Shown: positions 1 through 12,739, counted from the stretch's first letter. The stretch: 64,000 nt of DNA from Linnemannia schmuckeri (GCA_029449235.1 JANATG010000016.1:1178001-1242000); one strand, 5' to 3'. Translations and numbers: made by a program. The notes: generated by a model from the sequence alone, not told the origin.

Positions 1-98
1 TGCCTCTGTGCAAAATAAGTACGCGCACCTAGTTAAGACTTAGATTAAAAAAATATCGTGTACTGCACAGATAGGCCATGTCAGAGGCAATTCTAGAA

Positions 99-133
<35 letters not shown>

Positions 134-146
134 AAAATTGCGTACG

Positions 147-180
<34 letters not shown>

Positions 181-1329
181 AGAATGAAAGGAAAACGCGT
201 TCAATTAGCAAGGGTTTTACGGATTGGGCAAAACTAGGGAACAACTTCATTTTTTTTTTTAGGCGGAGTAGGAGAGATTAGAATGATTTGAGGAGAGGAA
301 GTTAAATTAGTTGGAGATATGTTTGGTAACCTTTCCCACATTTTTCTGTGGGCGCCAGCGGGATCTTCTTTTCTCATCTCATTGAAGAAAAATAAATGTG
401 GGAAAATACTGCAAATTTGTCCCCTCTTGAATCTATGCACGCAAGGAAAAAAAAAAAAAAAAAAAAAAAAAGCATTTTTCTAACGGTCAACCAAAAATGA
501 AGTGTAAACAAGAATAGGGGCCCAGTTCTCCTTTCAAAAGACTGAGACTTGCAAGTGAGCAGGTGGGGTACATACATCTATATCTTCCCCTTCCCTTCTT
601 TCTACTTTTCTGTTCTTCTTGTATTTGTCCCGCCTGCCTCCTAGTTTGTTCAAGGTCCGGCCGTTATTTTGTATTTTTTATCTCCTTCGAAACCAGACCT
701 GTTCGAAACTAATACATACCCATATTCCATGCTATCATAAATCTCTTTCCTCCCTCCATTTCTTTTTGTATCTTTTCTGAGGCTACGCGCCCATTACATT
801 CCGCGCAGTCCCAGTTTATCCCCTTGTCTCACTCACTGTCTTCCGTTTTTTTACTTATCTTGTCCAGGCACTTTCTGTTCTGTTTTTGCCAGCACTAAGA
901 ACATATGCCAGATCGTATTCCCATTCTTTTTGAACGTGGTAGATATGATGTTTTGAAATTCAAATGAGGTTTTTTATTCGATCTGGATGGATGACTCAGC
1001 CCACTTGGCTTGTAATAATGGAAAGAAATAATAAAAATAAAAATGAAAAGGAAAGAGAAAGAAGCAAAGGTACAAATTGAGCGTCTATATCAATAAGTAG
1101 AAAAAAAATAGATGATGGCTATAGATTGAGTATGTGTGTGTTGCTGCAGAAATGAGAAAAGAAACGTTGTTCTTTCAGTTCACGAATATGTGTGATCGTG
1201 GCTGTGGTTGCTGCGGTGGTTGTTGGTTACGCAGGAAATTGATTATCTTTGGATGGATATTCGTGTCCGTCTCTAAAGTGGACCATATCTGTACTTGTGT
1301 TAAGGAATTGCTGTAGAGATCTGAGGATT
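1..1329. other. Gene-free left edge with long A runs
   Basis: No coding region can be supported here. The stretch holds three long homopolymer A runs at about 101-131, 147-178 and 447-471, which create spurious poly-Lys or poly-Phe reading frames. From about 580 to 900 the plus strand is pyrimidine-rich. The right part is the 3' flank of the minus-strand gene that ends at 1330. Confidence 0.6.
101..178. repeat. Two adjacent poly(A) runs
   Basis: Two uninterrupted A runs of about 31 and 32 nt are separated by 15 nt. A third run of about 25 A lies at 447-471. They are simple repeats. Nothing beside them looks like a retrocopied gene. Confidence 0.9.
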
Positions 1330-1755
1330 TTACAGACGGTCGCGGGAGTAGGATTTGGTGAAACCCTGGCCTTCCTTAACGGTGACGAGCTTGAGCTGTG
1401 TTTCCTGGTCAATGTGCAACCAAGGGTGGGGGTTGTTCTTGCGGTCCCAGGTGACATCGGGCCCACGAGCAAGACGAGTAACGTACCAGCCTAAATTCGC
1501 AGATGGACAAAAATATACAAAAGGGTAAGCATTCATGGATTAAAGCACAAGGATGGATGGAAAGGATAGGTTTTTTTTCTTCCTGTGAGGCAGAGTGGAC
1601 CAAGAAAGTCAAAAAAAAGAAGAGAAGAACTTACAGGCACCACCGACGGCGAAGCCAATGACTCCATAGATAGGGATGACCTCGGTACGGAACCAAGTCT
1701 GGAAGAAAGTAGGGGCCTTCTTGGCGGCGTGGGTTGCAGCAGCAGCAGCAGACAT
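1330..1755 (-). CDS. NDUFA4-like (MLRQ/B12D family) small mitochondrial inner-membrane protein
   Basis: The model has two exons, 1755-1635 and 1490-1330. The intron at 1491-1634 has a GTAAGT donor and TAG acceptor, and splitting a Cys codon keeps the frame. The 93-residue product starts at an ATG followed by an Ala-rich N-terminus. It has one membrane segment around residues 26-43 (core IPIYGVIGFAVGGACWYVTR) and then a polar tail with a WDRKNNPHPW motif. This layout of short basic N-terminus, one helix and an R-x-P-x-V-x-W-x-R-K-x-N-P stretch is typical of the MLRQ/B12D family. Those proteins associate with respiratory complex I or IV in the inner membrane. Length and motif fit well, but which complex it serves cannot be read from sequence. 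Confidence 0.82.
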
Positions 1756-4700
1756 TGCAACAATAGTATTATTGATAGAGGTTAAAAGGAGGAGAAGGTA
1801 GGGAGAAGGAAGGTGGTGCAAGCGGGTTGGGGGACGTAAGCGAAGAAAAAAAAAACCTCAGGAAGCTGGGCGATCCTTGGTGCCTTATATATGTAATTTT
1901 GAGAGTGAATGTCCAAGTAGGCGGAGTACTTATAATAGTTCCATTGGTCATTCAGAGGCGGGGCTCCAAGTGAGAAAGGTGAAAGTCGATGGCAATGTTG
2001 CGATCGGACTCACTCCTGGATGGAAAAATAAATTGAGGGTACGCATTTGACACAAAGTACTGATGCAGGTTATTTTTGTAGTTGAAGTTTGGGAGGACAA
2101 TGGTCAAGATGTCTTTCTGCTCTCGTGTGTGCGAAGTGTGGGAATGGCTGCTGAGTCGGAGAGTAATTCGCAGAGGAGAGATGGGAAAGAAGAGAAGAAC
2201 ATGCGAAAGGAGAGAGTGAGAGTGAGTGAAACATAACCGGGGGTTTGGGGGGATCGACGGAACAGCGAGAGGGGGTCGTTATATAGAAGCTATTAGGAAT
2301 AGGCAAAACAAAGAGAGCAGAGAGTACTCATCAAATGGACAATGGTTAGTTGAGTTATGAGCTGATTTCACTTGAAAGAACAATGAACAATGGCCATCAG
2401 TGGTCTCTCAATCCAAGGATATGTTCGTGCACACGTTTCTTGCGCTGGGCTGACCTTATCTATGTTTTTTTATGGTTAAGGTCGAGCGAGTCTTGGACTC
2501 ACATGTAATGTCTCGTCTTTTTTGTACGTCTTTTGTGTGGAGAATGAACAGGAACGACATATGGAGGAAAGGCATATGCCTCGTTCGTTGTCCGTTGAAT
2601 GTCATTTGTGTCGATCAATTCAACGATGTAGGAGTATAAAGAAAACGGTCGCTCTGTTTCAATGATGACAGCCAACGATGCTTTTATTCTCCTAGTCAAT
2701 CCCAGGAAGGAAAGGAGATCCCGCACAAGCGATAGAAAAAAGAAGAGTGTCCGTCTTTATTTTCGTTGATCGTAAAGTGCACGTTATCGGGAAAACAAAA
2801 CTAGCGGGGTTGGTTCTTTTGAACAGGGCGAAGGAAAATAGAGAGTGGATCGGGAAAAAAGTCTATTCCTTCGGTGTCTAGTTGGTTCACGGGGTTCCTG
2901 AACAGAGTTTATCATGAAAGTTTTGTTTTTCGTTCGATAGTTTAGTATATCCGTTACCCATGGCTTATGCCAAGGTAGGTACGAGTTCACCGGCTTCTAT
3001 CGATCCTTTCAGCAGTATATCTAGAAAAAAAAGGAAGGGAAAGGTTGAGCAGTCCTCAAATGTGTGCCGTGTTTAGTTGGGAAGGGGGGCGGGACCAGAA
3101 GGGAGGGGAGAACAAAGCGAACACAAAAAACAAGAAGGCATAGACTTCTCTCATCCATCGTCAACAACAAATCCGTCTCGAATGAAAAAGCACATGAAAA
3201 GGGTGGACAAAGGGACGAGCACAAACAAAAGCGCTAGAAAGAAGGGGAGGGGGTCATTGCGTAGGATACGTACCTGTAGATGATAACCACACGCCAACAA
3301 CATTCTCGCCTGAGCGATGGAAAAGAGATGAAAGACAGGGGAAGTGAGGCAGAAGGGGAAGGAAGGGGGATTCGGGCTACGTAGGGCTGTTCTTGCATGT
3401 GCCTTTTTTGCCTTCTTGAAGTCGGCGGTACGATAAGCTGAGGGAGAAAGAATTGTTCATGTAGCATTGGTTTGGACTCCTGCTGTTGTCTTCTCTCTCA
3501 CTTGCCCCCTTTCCATTTGGTTTTTTTTTTGACTCTGCTTTATCAAACTCAAATAGATTCGATAGCCGAACTAAGGTAGGTAGGACTGATCAATTGACGA
3601 GTTGTCACCAACAACGACAACAATAACAAAAAGAACATAGAGGTGGGGTGCCACAGGAGTGATAGTCTAATCGAGTGCGACCCAAAAGGACCCATTGTTG
3701 TCGTTGAGCATCTTGAGAAAAGTTCATCTCTCGATGGTGATAAGAAATAAAACACAAGGGAAAAGTCAACAACAACAACTCCAAGGGAAACAATCACAAA
3801 GTCAGGAAGGATATTCAAGATACAGAAAGAAATAGGCCATCAAATAAGGCTCAACTAAAAGGATTATCACTTGACAACAGGAAAAGCACGACTTGACGTG
3901 CCTTCTTGTTTCTTCTTTCTCCAGTGCTCACCATTACATACGCCTTCCCTTGCACTTCTGCATCGATCTTAAGCAGACCTAACCATGTGGGCGAAAGTGG
4001 GGTTGAACATTAGTCTACAAGAAAAGAAGAAAATAGGAGCAGAAGAAAATCATCCATCTTGCAGCGTGCCACTTTTATCTTCTTGGTGTCTTGACATTTT
4101 TTTCTTTATCCCTGTCTTTTACTGTACTGACCTACTTTACCATATCTCGTCAATGTCAGCGCCGCATGATTGGAAAACATCAGATCTGAAAGAAATAGAA
4201 AAGAGGTATAAGGCATCACAAGAAACAATAACAAAAGGTCTAAAAAAAAGTGGGATGTTGTACTCTTCTTCTCATCGTTTTTCTGTGACGAAAAGGAACG
4301 GGAAAACAAAGTCAAGGACCTGCCTGGAAGAAAGAATCGTAATCTGTTTTCCCCTGATCTCTCTAGCCCCAGGCTAATGTCCTGTTTGTTTGTGCCACGG
4401 AATCTCATAGGTTGTTTGTAGTCGTTGTTCGTGGGGCGGCGGTCTATTTGTGCATCCTTTGTGTACATGAAAATGTGGTTCGTCCTTCCCTTATCCAGTC
4501 CCTTGTAGATGGTTTCGCAATGGTTGGTCAAGTTGGGTATAGGTTGAGTCGAGTTTGGGCCGGTTATTTTGTTATCGATAGATGGGGGAAGAGGAGGAAA
4601 AGATAGGGAGCGATTGAAGATGTGAACTGAGCGTGCTTTTTTCTTTTCTCTTTCTCTCTCTCTCTGTGTGTGTGTGAATAAGATGGACAGACGGATGAAC

Positions 4701-7697
4701 GGACCGAGGGACAATCACGGTGAGAAAGTGAACAAGAGACAGAGAGAAAGAGAGCGAGTAAAAAAGAAAAGGAAGAGAGGCGCAATGCGTGCATATCATT
4801 CTCTCTCTCTCTCTTTTGTTTGCATTGGTTCCTGGTCTAATTGTCTGGTCTAGTGTGGAGTAACCAACCATGCCATTGATGCATATGAAAAACACAAAAT
4901 AAAGCCATACCCTGAACAATTGGCATCGAGTTCAACCATTAGAGAGACTACTAGACGATCTAGATCCATGCAACATGATCAGCTTGTTAGTTTGTTGGAA
5001 GAACTGTCATTTCCCTATCCTCCTACCCATGTGTCCTCATCCATTCGTCAATGTACGTGAATGAATATATGTATGCGAAATGATAAGTGTTATGCCCCCT
5101 AGCTGTAGACTTGATGGGGGTTGGACCAGACCGAAGTACGAAGTGGGAGTTCATATCAAATCAAACACATCCCACACACATGTCGCCATGGACACGGTTG
5201 TTTTGGCGTGAGCACGGTGTCTTTTGCCTTCTCTTCTTCACCCACAATCCATACATAAACACAAGCACACCATTCATACACTAACACCCATTCACACCCA
5301 TTCACATCCTATCACATCACTGTTTTCCATTTATGTTTGCAATCCATGCGCCAGCACCACATCCATACAGTAAGGCCAAAACGAAACAAAACAAAATCTC
5401 TCATCGTGTCTACACATGCAAACCAACCAGAAGGAGCTTACCGCTCGCTTATCAGAGTTTCTGGAAAGAGGAAAAGACCTTGAGCTAAGTGACAGAAATG
5501 ACAATTCAATTGTTCCATTGTTTTTCCTTTCTCTCTTTACTGTTCCCTTTACACACTCTTTCCTCGTCACTCCTCCACCTCCTCCTTCACTCGCTTCGAT
5601 TGCCCGCTTCGTTCCTTCATTTTGTTGTTCATTTTAGCACACTATTGGACCCAGCATTTATCTTCTGGTCGACTTGGAGAGAAGAAAAAACAGAAAAAAG
5701 AGAGTGCGATATTATCCTTTTTCACACCCTCTCTTTACTCATTTTCTGTCATACTGTAGCCCTCATTTCTCTCCTTTGTTTTCTTTCCCCTGGCTCTCTT
5801 TCCATTTGTCGAAAAAGACAGAGACCAGCGCTATCTTTTTTTTTTCTCTCTCTCTTTTGGACATCCACCCCCTGCCCTATTCAGTCGTGTCCTACTTTCC
5901 TTCTTCACCCCCTCTCTGACCTCCGTTCCAGGGCAACCCCATTCTTTCTACCCTACTTACTGCCACACAACGACTTGCTTTTTTTACGCCCTATCTTTTC
6001 TTTGTCATCGTGTTGTTCAGTCTCACTCAACGCTATTCTTACCATTGTAGTTGCTGTTTGTTGCTGTGTGTACAGTCCACTGTTTGACAAAGGGGCTACC
6101 ACACACATCCCTCGGTCCATTTTGGCGACTTGTTATTTTCTTTTCTCTTTTTTCTCTTTCTTTTCTTTCTTCCTTCACTTTTTACTTTTACTTTCTCACC
6201 GTTTAATACAAGACAAAGACATACACACACACACACACACCATCCATAGACCTTAATCCATCCTCGGATCAAGTGTTCAGCAACTAGCTAGCAGTCGTCG
6301 TTGTAGTTATCTTTTATCCTTTTTTTTTCTCGTTTCTGTGTCTCATCTCTTCAATCCCTACTACTATCGCTGTCATTATCATCATCGCTACAAGGGAACC
6401 CGCCCTTCGTTATTCATCACTTCGCCCTTTCCTTGTTTTTTTTCTTTTGATCGTCGTTGTGCTCGTTACCAGCAGTATCGGTTCAATTGCACACCGATAA
6501 ACAATCTGTTTTTCTGCTTCTATCGACCGCCACACCGTTTTGACTTGCTTCTTTGCGCCTCCTTTTCACTAGCGCCTCATAATCCCAACATCCTTTGTTG
6601 TAAAGTCGCGTAAGTCAAGCCCGAGCTGAATCGAATCTCTTTCTCTCGTTCTTGCCTTCTGTAGCTAAGCAATTAAGCAGGCCGTTTTCATTGTCATTAT
6701 CCAATCCATAGCCAGTTGCATAGTTGTTCCCTTTAGCACTGTTTCTTTGTCTCTTCTGTCCAATTTTCTCTTTACATATTTTATATTGCCTTGTTCTTTC
6801 TCAACAGACTGTTTTTGTGCTTTGACCACATCGTTTTCACATACTTTTTTGTACATACTTTTTTTTTGTTTTGTTTTTCTGCCAAAAGCTAGCTCGATCG
6901 TTCCTTCGTTATTGTTCTTTTTTCTTTTTTTCTTTTTTTCTTGTTTTATTTCTCTCATTCATTCGTACACTCCCATCTACCAATTATACATATCTCTTTT
7001 ATCTCTCTATCTTCGATGTTGACTACTCAGATCCAAGTGCTGCTTTATGTCGGCAATATTCAGGTACAGTAGTTGTTTCTTTCTTGATGTCAAACGTGCA
7101 TTCCTGTTCCCGTCATCCCGCCGTTGCTAAGCCTTGTGATCAAGAGACGCGTGTGCGGTACACCAAACAAAAAGAACAATCTCCACAAGAACGAAGAAAA
7201 CAAAACAGAGAGAAGAAATACACTAGTTCCTCGAACAATAGCATTGTCTCCCATATATAGCTCGTTCCTTTCTTGCTTGTGTTTGCTGTTCCTTAGTTGT
7301 TCCTTCGTTATATGGTACCAGAAGACATGTAGGCGATCGTGTTCTTCCATGTCCAGTTTGTCCGAAAGCAAGCCTTGCACATAATTCCCGCAGTGTGTCT
7401 GAAGCATTTCCCTGTCAATCTTTGCTGTCAAGTTCTTCTTTCCTTTACGGTTCTTCCTCCGCTATCCATTATTTTTCCCGTGGGCAATGAATGGTTCCTT
7501 TTCGTTCATGTTCCCAAGACGACACACAGCTTGCTTTCTTCCCTTCCCTTTGGACCCTTCGCACTACCATTCTTTGACTCCACTTCGGTTCCTTAATTTA
7601 TCCCCTTGGATCCGCGGAAGTTTTTCTCTCTTTCCTCCACTCCAGACCATCCATAACGAGTGGCCTGACCCTCCGATGCCCTTGTGAAAATAGCAGC
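1756..7697. other. 6-kb spacer; pyrimidine-rich leader in its right half
   Basis: I see no gene I can support. Short open stretches at 2.5-3.5 kb have no recognisable domain. From about 5,400 to 7,690 the plus strand is strongly C/T-rich, which opens long artefactual Ser/Leu/Phe-rich frames. This part leads directly into the glycogen-binding-protein gene and probably holds its promoter and a long 5' UTR. A (CA)n microsatellite lies at about 6222-6241. Confidence 0.55.
6222..6241. repeat. (CA)n microsatellite
   Basis: A perfect CA dinucleotide repeat of about ten units sits in the pyrimidine-rich leader. Confidence 0.9.
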
Positions 7698-8420
7698 ATG
7701 CCTTCTCAGTGCAAATGGGTCAAACTGAATCTTATCTCCATCTCCTATGGCTATGTTGTTATATCTTCCAGTCTCTTTCACTCTCATTTGTCGCTCATGC
7801 ATTTTCTTACAGTTCCACATTTCTTTCTACTGACTGCTTGGCACTTTTCCATATCTGCTCTTCACCTTGTTCTTTCCTCCTCGGATGAACAGGTGGTCAG
7901 CTGTTCGGTGTTTGTGCCAGTGCCTTCCATCGTCGTCAAGTCGCACCAGACCCTCGAGGCCATCCTCCCTTATTTGCCTTTATCGCTGACCACAGCAGCG
8001 GAGCCCGAAGACAACATTCTCCTCCATTCCGGTCCGGATCCACTCCTCCCTCAGCCCGCTCTCCCTGCCCCTCCTGACTCACTTTACTCAACTTCAACTG
8101 CCCTTGCCTCTTCTTCCGCTTCTTCCTCTTCTCATTCAACCGCTCTCGTTCTCTCCACCAGACAAGACATCACCACCCCTCACCCTTCCAGGAACAACTC
8201 TACCAACAACACCAACAACACAAGGAGGTCCTCGTCAAACTCAAACAGGATTAGCCCAGAGTCATCCATACCCGCAACCACTTGCATCAAGATCTCGCTC
8301 CAGCCCACTCCTTCATTCAAGTTCGTCAAACCGAAGTGTCCTCATCAGCACCAAAAGAACCGTAACCGGAGACACTTCCAACAACAGCACTATCAACAGC
8401 AGCAATACTCTTCTTCCTCT

Positions 8421-8490
8421 CAATCTCATTCTCACTCTCACTCGCACTCGCACTCTCATTCCCATTTACACTCACACTCACACTCACACG
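8421..8490 (+). repeat. CACTCN-type hexamer repeat encoding Ser-His if translated
   Basis: Tandem CAC-TC(T/G/A) hexamers form a simple repeat just upstream of the favoured start of the CBM48 protein. If the upstream frame is translated it encodes about eleven Ser-His pairs. If not, it is a repeat in the 5' UTR. Confidence 0.8.
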
Positions 8491-8552
8491 ACAACAGCCG
8501 CAGTCACCGATCGGACTCTTATCGACACAGCAATAGCAGCAGCACAACGACC

Positions 8553-10664
8553 ATGGCCTCACTCGAATACCCTCAGCAGGCCTCCGCCACTACCACTGCA
8601 GCAACAACAGCAGCAGTAGGAGGAACTGTCACTGTCAAGTTCACCTACCCAGTCCCCTCAACCAACTCTTCCACTGCTGTCCCCGAACTAGTTCAAGTCA
8701 CCGGCACCTTCAACGCCTGGCAACGCAGTCAGCCCTTGACCTGCAACCAGGACCAGACCTTCTTCGAAGCTGATATCCCCATTGACCTTGCCAGCTTGCC
8801 CCAGGAGACTGGTAACAAGAAACAGGAGGATGCAAGCCGGAAAAAGATTCTGTTCAAATTTGTCCTCGATGGTGAGAGCTGGGTCACTGATCCGGATCAG
8901 GAAGTGGAGCGCGACTATGCTGGCAATCTCAACAACGTTCTCTTTATCACCAACCCCGTCGCCACTGCCACTGCTGCTACCGTCGATACAAAGGACGATG
9001 CACCAACACCACCAGCACCAGCAGTGGTGGCTGCAGAAATCAAGGCTGAGACGACAGAGACAGAGGAGGAGAAGGCTGCGAGGCTGAAGCAGGAAGCAGA
9101 GGACGACGAAACCATCCGTCAATTGGGTGGTGGAATGTGGGGTGCGCCTTACTTTGCCGTCAACGACCCCACTGCCCTTCCTGAGCATTATCCTATTGCT
9201 GAAGCTTCTGAGACCAAAGAGGCGGAAGTTGCTTCTGCTCCTGCCGCTGTTACCACTGTTGCCGCTGCCACCCCCTTGACGACTGAGCAGGAAAAGGAGG
9301 CGGAGGAGACTGTTGCCGCTGCTGCACAGGATATTGTTGCCAAGGAGGTCGATGCTCCTACTGCTGCTGCTGCTGCCGAGCCTGTTGTGCAAGTTGCCCA
9401 GAGCACCGTCGAGTCGTCTCCCGCCTCTATGCAGCTTGAGCAGCCCAAGGAAGAGGAAGTTGAGGATGAAGACGACAAGATCATCAAGGCTCTTGGTGGC
9501 GGTATGTGGGGCACACCTTTTTTCAAGGTCAACGACCCTGCCGCGTTGCCCGAGCACTTCCAGGAGGCCCTTGCAGCCAATGCCGTTGCCGCATCCATCT
9601 CTGCTTCTTCGCCGTCTCCTGCTGTTGAGACCGAAGAGATTGCTGACAAGGACGGAGGCAACGGACACAACATCCATGTTGTCAAAGACGAGATCACAAC
9701 CACGCTTGGAGGAGGCAAGTTGATTGAGACGGTTGTTGAGACGACAGAGGACACAGTCATCGAGGCTGCAGATGGAACCTTCTTGGAGGAGAGCGTCGTC
9801 ACCAGCGTTGAGGATACCATCTCGGGAGTCATTGATGAGGAGGTCACCGAGATCATTGAGACCATTGAGGAGGAAGAGGCTTCTTCTACCGCTGCCGCTA
9901 TCCAAGGTACACAGGTCATTGTTGAGGATGAGGGTGCTATTGAGTTTGTCGAGACCATTCTGGAGCAGACCGATGCCGATGATAACAAAATTGTCCCCAC
10001 CGCCGGCGCAGTGACTCCACCAGAGGTGACCATGGCCGAGACCGAGACGACTATATCTATCCAAGGTGAGGATGGAGTCGAGACCACCATTGTCGAGGAC
10101 ACTCTGACTTTTTCAGAAGGCCCTGAGGTTGATGCCGGTAGCTTACATTCACTCACGACCAGGGTCAAGCCTGTGACTGAGGGTGAGAGTGTTGTTGTCG
10201 GGCAGTCGCCCGAGGCTCTTGTCACTGCTTCTGCTTCTGCTCCGTCGTCGGGTGATGCCAAGCCCTCGGTTGATGAGTCCGTCGAGCCCCTACCACTGCC
10301 CACATTGTCGTCGACTACTGTCAACACTACTGCTACCGCTGCGACTCCCTCAACTGTCGTTGAGCCATCGACCCCCCTCCCCTCGAGCAATAGCAAGGAC
10401 TTGCACGATACTGAGAGTGCCGTCGGGCTGCTCCCCCATGCAGGCGATGCTAAGCCTACCGCGGACCTCTCTGTCGCCACCACCATCTTGACACCAACGC
10501 CTGTCGTGGAAACAAAGTCGACGATGCCCAACCATTTGGTCCCTGATGCCGAGCCTGTTTCTTTGACGACGACAGTGCCAGCAACGACGGAGAAGGGCGA
10601 GAAGACAGAGAAGAGTGAGAAGCGTAAGTCGTTCTGGAAGAAGATCAAGAAGGCGCTTTCATAA
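8553..10664 (+). CDS. CBM48/AMPK1-type glycogen-binding domain protein (Crp1/Mdg1-like)
   Basis: A single exon encodes 703 residues from the ATG at 8553, which has a good context (acgaccATGG). Residues about 24-133 form an AMPK-type carbohydrate-binding module. Visible hallmarks are the V-x-V-x-F-x-Y-P start, the VTGTFNAW motif, the FKFVLDGESWVTDPDQ core and the NNVLFI end. The rest is acidic, Ala/Thr/Glu-rich and probably disordered. It carries two copies of an LGGGMWG(A/T)P(Y/F)F-x-VNDP-x-ALPEH module, at about residues 187-212 and 309-334. The C-terminus is a basic amphipathic helix (KRKSFWKKIKKAL) that could bind acidic lipids. Family members bind glycogen or act in pheromone and stress signalling. 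The frame stays open for 285 codons upstream to 7698, so a longer product is possible, but that part is low-complexity and is treated here as leader. Confidence 0.8.
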   Translation: MASLEYPQQASATTTAATTAAVGGTVTVKFTYPVPSTNSSTAVPELVQVTGTFNAWQRSQPLTCNQDQTFFEADIPIDLASLPQETGNKKQEDASRKKILFKFVLDGESWVTDPDQEVERDYAGNLNNVLFITNPVATATAATVDTKDDAPTPPAPAVVAAEIKAETTETEEEKAARLKQEAEDDETIRQLGGGMWGAPYFAVNDPTALPEHYPIAEASETKEAEVASAPAAVTTVAAATPLTTEQEKEAEETVAAAAQDIVAKEVDAPTAAAAAEPVVQVAQSTVESSPASMQLEQPKEEEVEDEDDKIIKALGGGMWGTPFFKVNDPAALPEHFQEALAANAVAASISASSPSPAVETEEIADKDGGNGHNIHVVKDEITTTLGGGKLIETVVETTEDTVIEAADGTFLEESVVTSVEDTISGVIDEEVTEIIETIEEEEASSTAAAIQGTQVIVEDEGAIEFVETILEQTDADDNKIVPTAGAVTPPEVTMAETETTISIQGEDGVETTIVEDTLTFSEGPEVDAGSLHSLTTRVKPVTEGESVVVGQSPEALVTASASAPSSGDAKPSVDESVEPLPLPTLSSTTVNTTATAATPSTVVEPSTPLPSSNSKDLHDTESAVGLLPHAGDAKPTADLSVATTILTPTPVVETKSTMPNHLVPDAEPVSLTTTVPATTEKGEKTEKSEKRKSFWKKIKKALS

Positions 10665-10885
10665 TAGCATACTGGATCGGATTTAAAAAAGACATCAGCA
10701 AAAGAAACATCATACCATAATAAGAAACACAAGCATTTTTCTCTGTCTCTGGCTCAATGCCAACGAGGTCTGTCTTTTTTGTAGTCCATTTGCATACGCT
10801 TTTCTTTATCTATTGTCATGGTTGGCCTAAATGTGTACAGTAAATCGGTTGCGTTCGTGTGCCATCAGCCTCTGCCCTCCCTATG

Positions 10886-10891
10886 AATAAA
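10886..10891 (+). terminator. Candidate poly(A) signal of the CBM48 gene
   Basis: AATAAA lies about 220 nt after the stop codon, at a plausible distance for 3'-end formation. It is a motif match only. Confidence 0.4.
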
Positions 10892-12690
10892 AGCGTGAGA
10901 CCCTTTGCCTATCCGATCAGGGCCAGAATTTCCTTCTTTGCAGATACTCCTGGTCGTGCTGTTGGACCAACTGCTCAGCAACATCCTTGTGCCAAATTGA
11001 CAGCTCCCTCAACGAAGATCGACAACTCCACTGAATTTGAGATGGAGTGCCGTCAATGAAGTCCAACTCAATCAAATTCGAGATCCTCGTGTGACCCCCG
11101 CAACCAAACTTAAGGCTCATTCCTTTGACTGGGGCGCTATACCCACCTAATGTTATTATTATCCACGCTTTCTACGTATGGGCTCGATCAGACAACGCAC
11201 CCTGCTCATAAGAAATCACGTCAAATACTGTAGTTCTAACTTGGGCAGACCGAGTGGGTGTGTTGCCCAATTGCAGCAGGAGCACAGGCCATGACAGTAC
11301 GAGACTTTTACCAAGCGTCTGCAGCAGTGGCCTCCTCTGAGAGTGAGCTCTAAAAGGGCTTTTGCTTAAGCCGACAATCCCCCGGTTAATCACCGTTCAT
11401 CGCATGGGAGGATGCGGACCAAATTATTTAGATGTAACTGCTAAGATAAAGGCACTTTTTCCCTAACTTACGGCGGTATTAGATCGACAGACACCTGGAG
11501 AGCTGGGAGAGCAGTGTACTGATGGAGACTCTCAGGTTAGGGCAGAACAGAAGAGGATATAGGATACACTTAGGATATGGCAGAGCGAAATTTCTGATAA
11601 TATTATCCGATCCACCAGCGGAAGATAGTACAGTTGATCCCAGAGCTGAAATAATTGCAGAGGGTCGATGGTCTATTTTTCTTCCACTACATACCCTTGG
11701 CACCTAAGATATAGTCGCCCTCGGTTGTTCTGCTCTAGTCTACATGTGTACTGGCATAGCACACCTAATAACTACCATATAATTCAAGGAATATGGAAAA
11801 CATATGGGAAACATATGCTAAGTATTTATTTTACAGCTATCTGAAACTATTTAAAGGCATCTACAAGGGCGAACAATCGGGGAACACATACGATCAAGTA
11901 ACACATAAAATCGGTAACGACAACATCGACATGCATGCTAAATTAGTGAAAGTAATAATACGACTTAGTTTCCTCGTAAGCGAGAATAAACCAAGTCGGA
12001 CTAGACCAAAAAAAAAAATAAGTTTGTACTGACCGCAGCCAAACTACGAGCGATGCTAGAAACGGCGTACAGATCTCCAAGAAAAACCCTCTTATTTCTG
12101 TGTTGGCCACAAAAATACCATGAGCATTGCTCGACGGCGCACAGTACTCCCAATGAAAAAAAAAACAACCAAATACCTTCCCTCTTTTAATTAACCATAC
12201 ACAACCTCCCAAATAAAAGGAAAAGAAGAAAAAGGAAAAAGACCAGATGAGTCTTCCTATCATTCAGCGTAGTCGAGGGTGGCTTCAGTTGGTGGTGGAG
12301 AGTGAATCGAGAGCACTTGCTGTAGAGGAGGAGATTGGTGTCGTTTGGAAAGGGTAAGGGAAGGGGGACATGACTGTATAGAGAGGGGTGAGAAGGGATG
12401 AACGTACCATGTATCGACTTGAAGGGGAGGAAAGAAAGGGAGTAAAAATTTATCAGCAACCGAGCGTTGATTTATATCGACAAAAGTAGCCATACTTAGT
12501 TCATATGGGATTATATCATAGAATCTCGAATTTAGCATTAATGATTCCCAAAAATTACAGCAAGAGACACACAGAGAGACCGACAGAAAGCACCACACTA
12601 CTTCTTCGCTATCTTTCACTCCTCTCTCTATCGCTCCTCTCTCCCTTTTCCTAATCACATATCCCGACCCTTCCATCATTTCCTTCTCCT

Positions 12691-12693
<3 letters not shown>

Positions 12694-12739
<46 letters not shown>
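12694..12739. repeat. (CT)n microsatellite
   Basis: A perfect CT dinucleotide tract of about 46 nt. On the minus strand it gives a spurious Arg-Glu repeat reading frame. Confidence 0.95.

Noticed and set aside
5489..6256. Long plus-strand open frame rich in Ser, Leu and Phe
   Set aside because: It is produced by C/T-rich composition lacking stop codons. There is no domain, no codon bias, and the other frames are also open.
8688..10732. Long minus-strand open frames (458 and 514 residues) opposite the CBM48 gene
   Set aside because: They are mirror frames of a codon-biased coding sequence. Their composition (Ser/Val/Gly repeats) mirrors the sense strand.
10917..11120. Minus-strand 67-residue fragment resembling an F-box/LRR protein
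   Set aside because: Only one short LRR-like phrase is present, with no F-box or further repeats nearby. It is noted as possible decay but not annotated as a gene.
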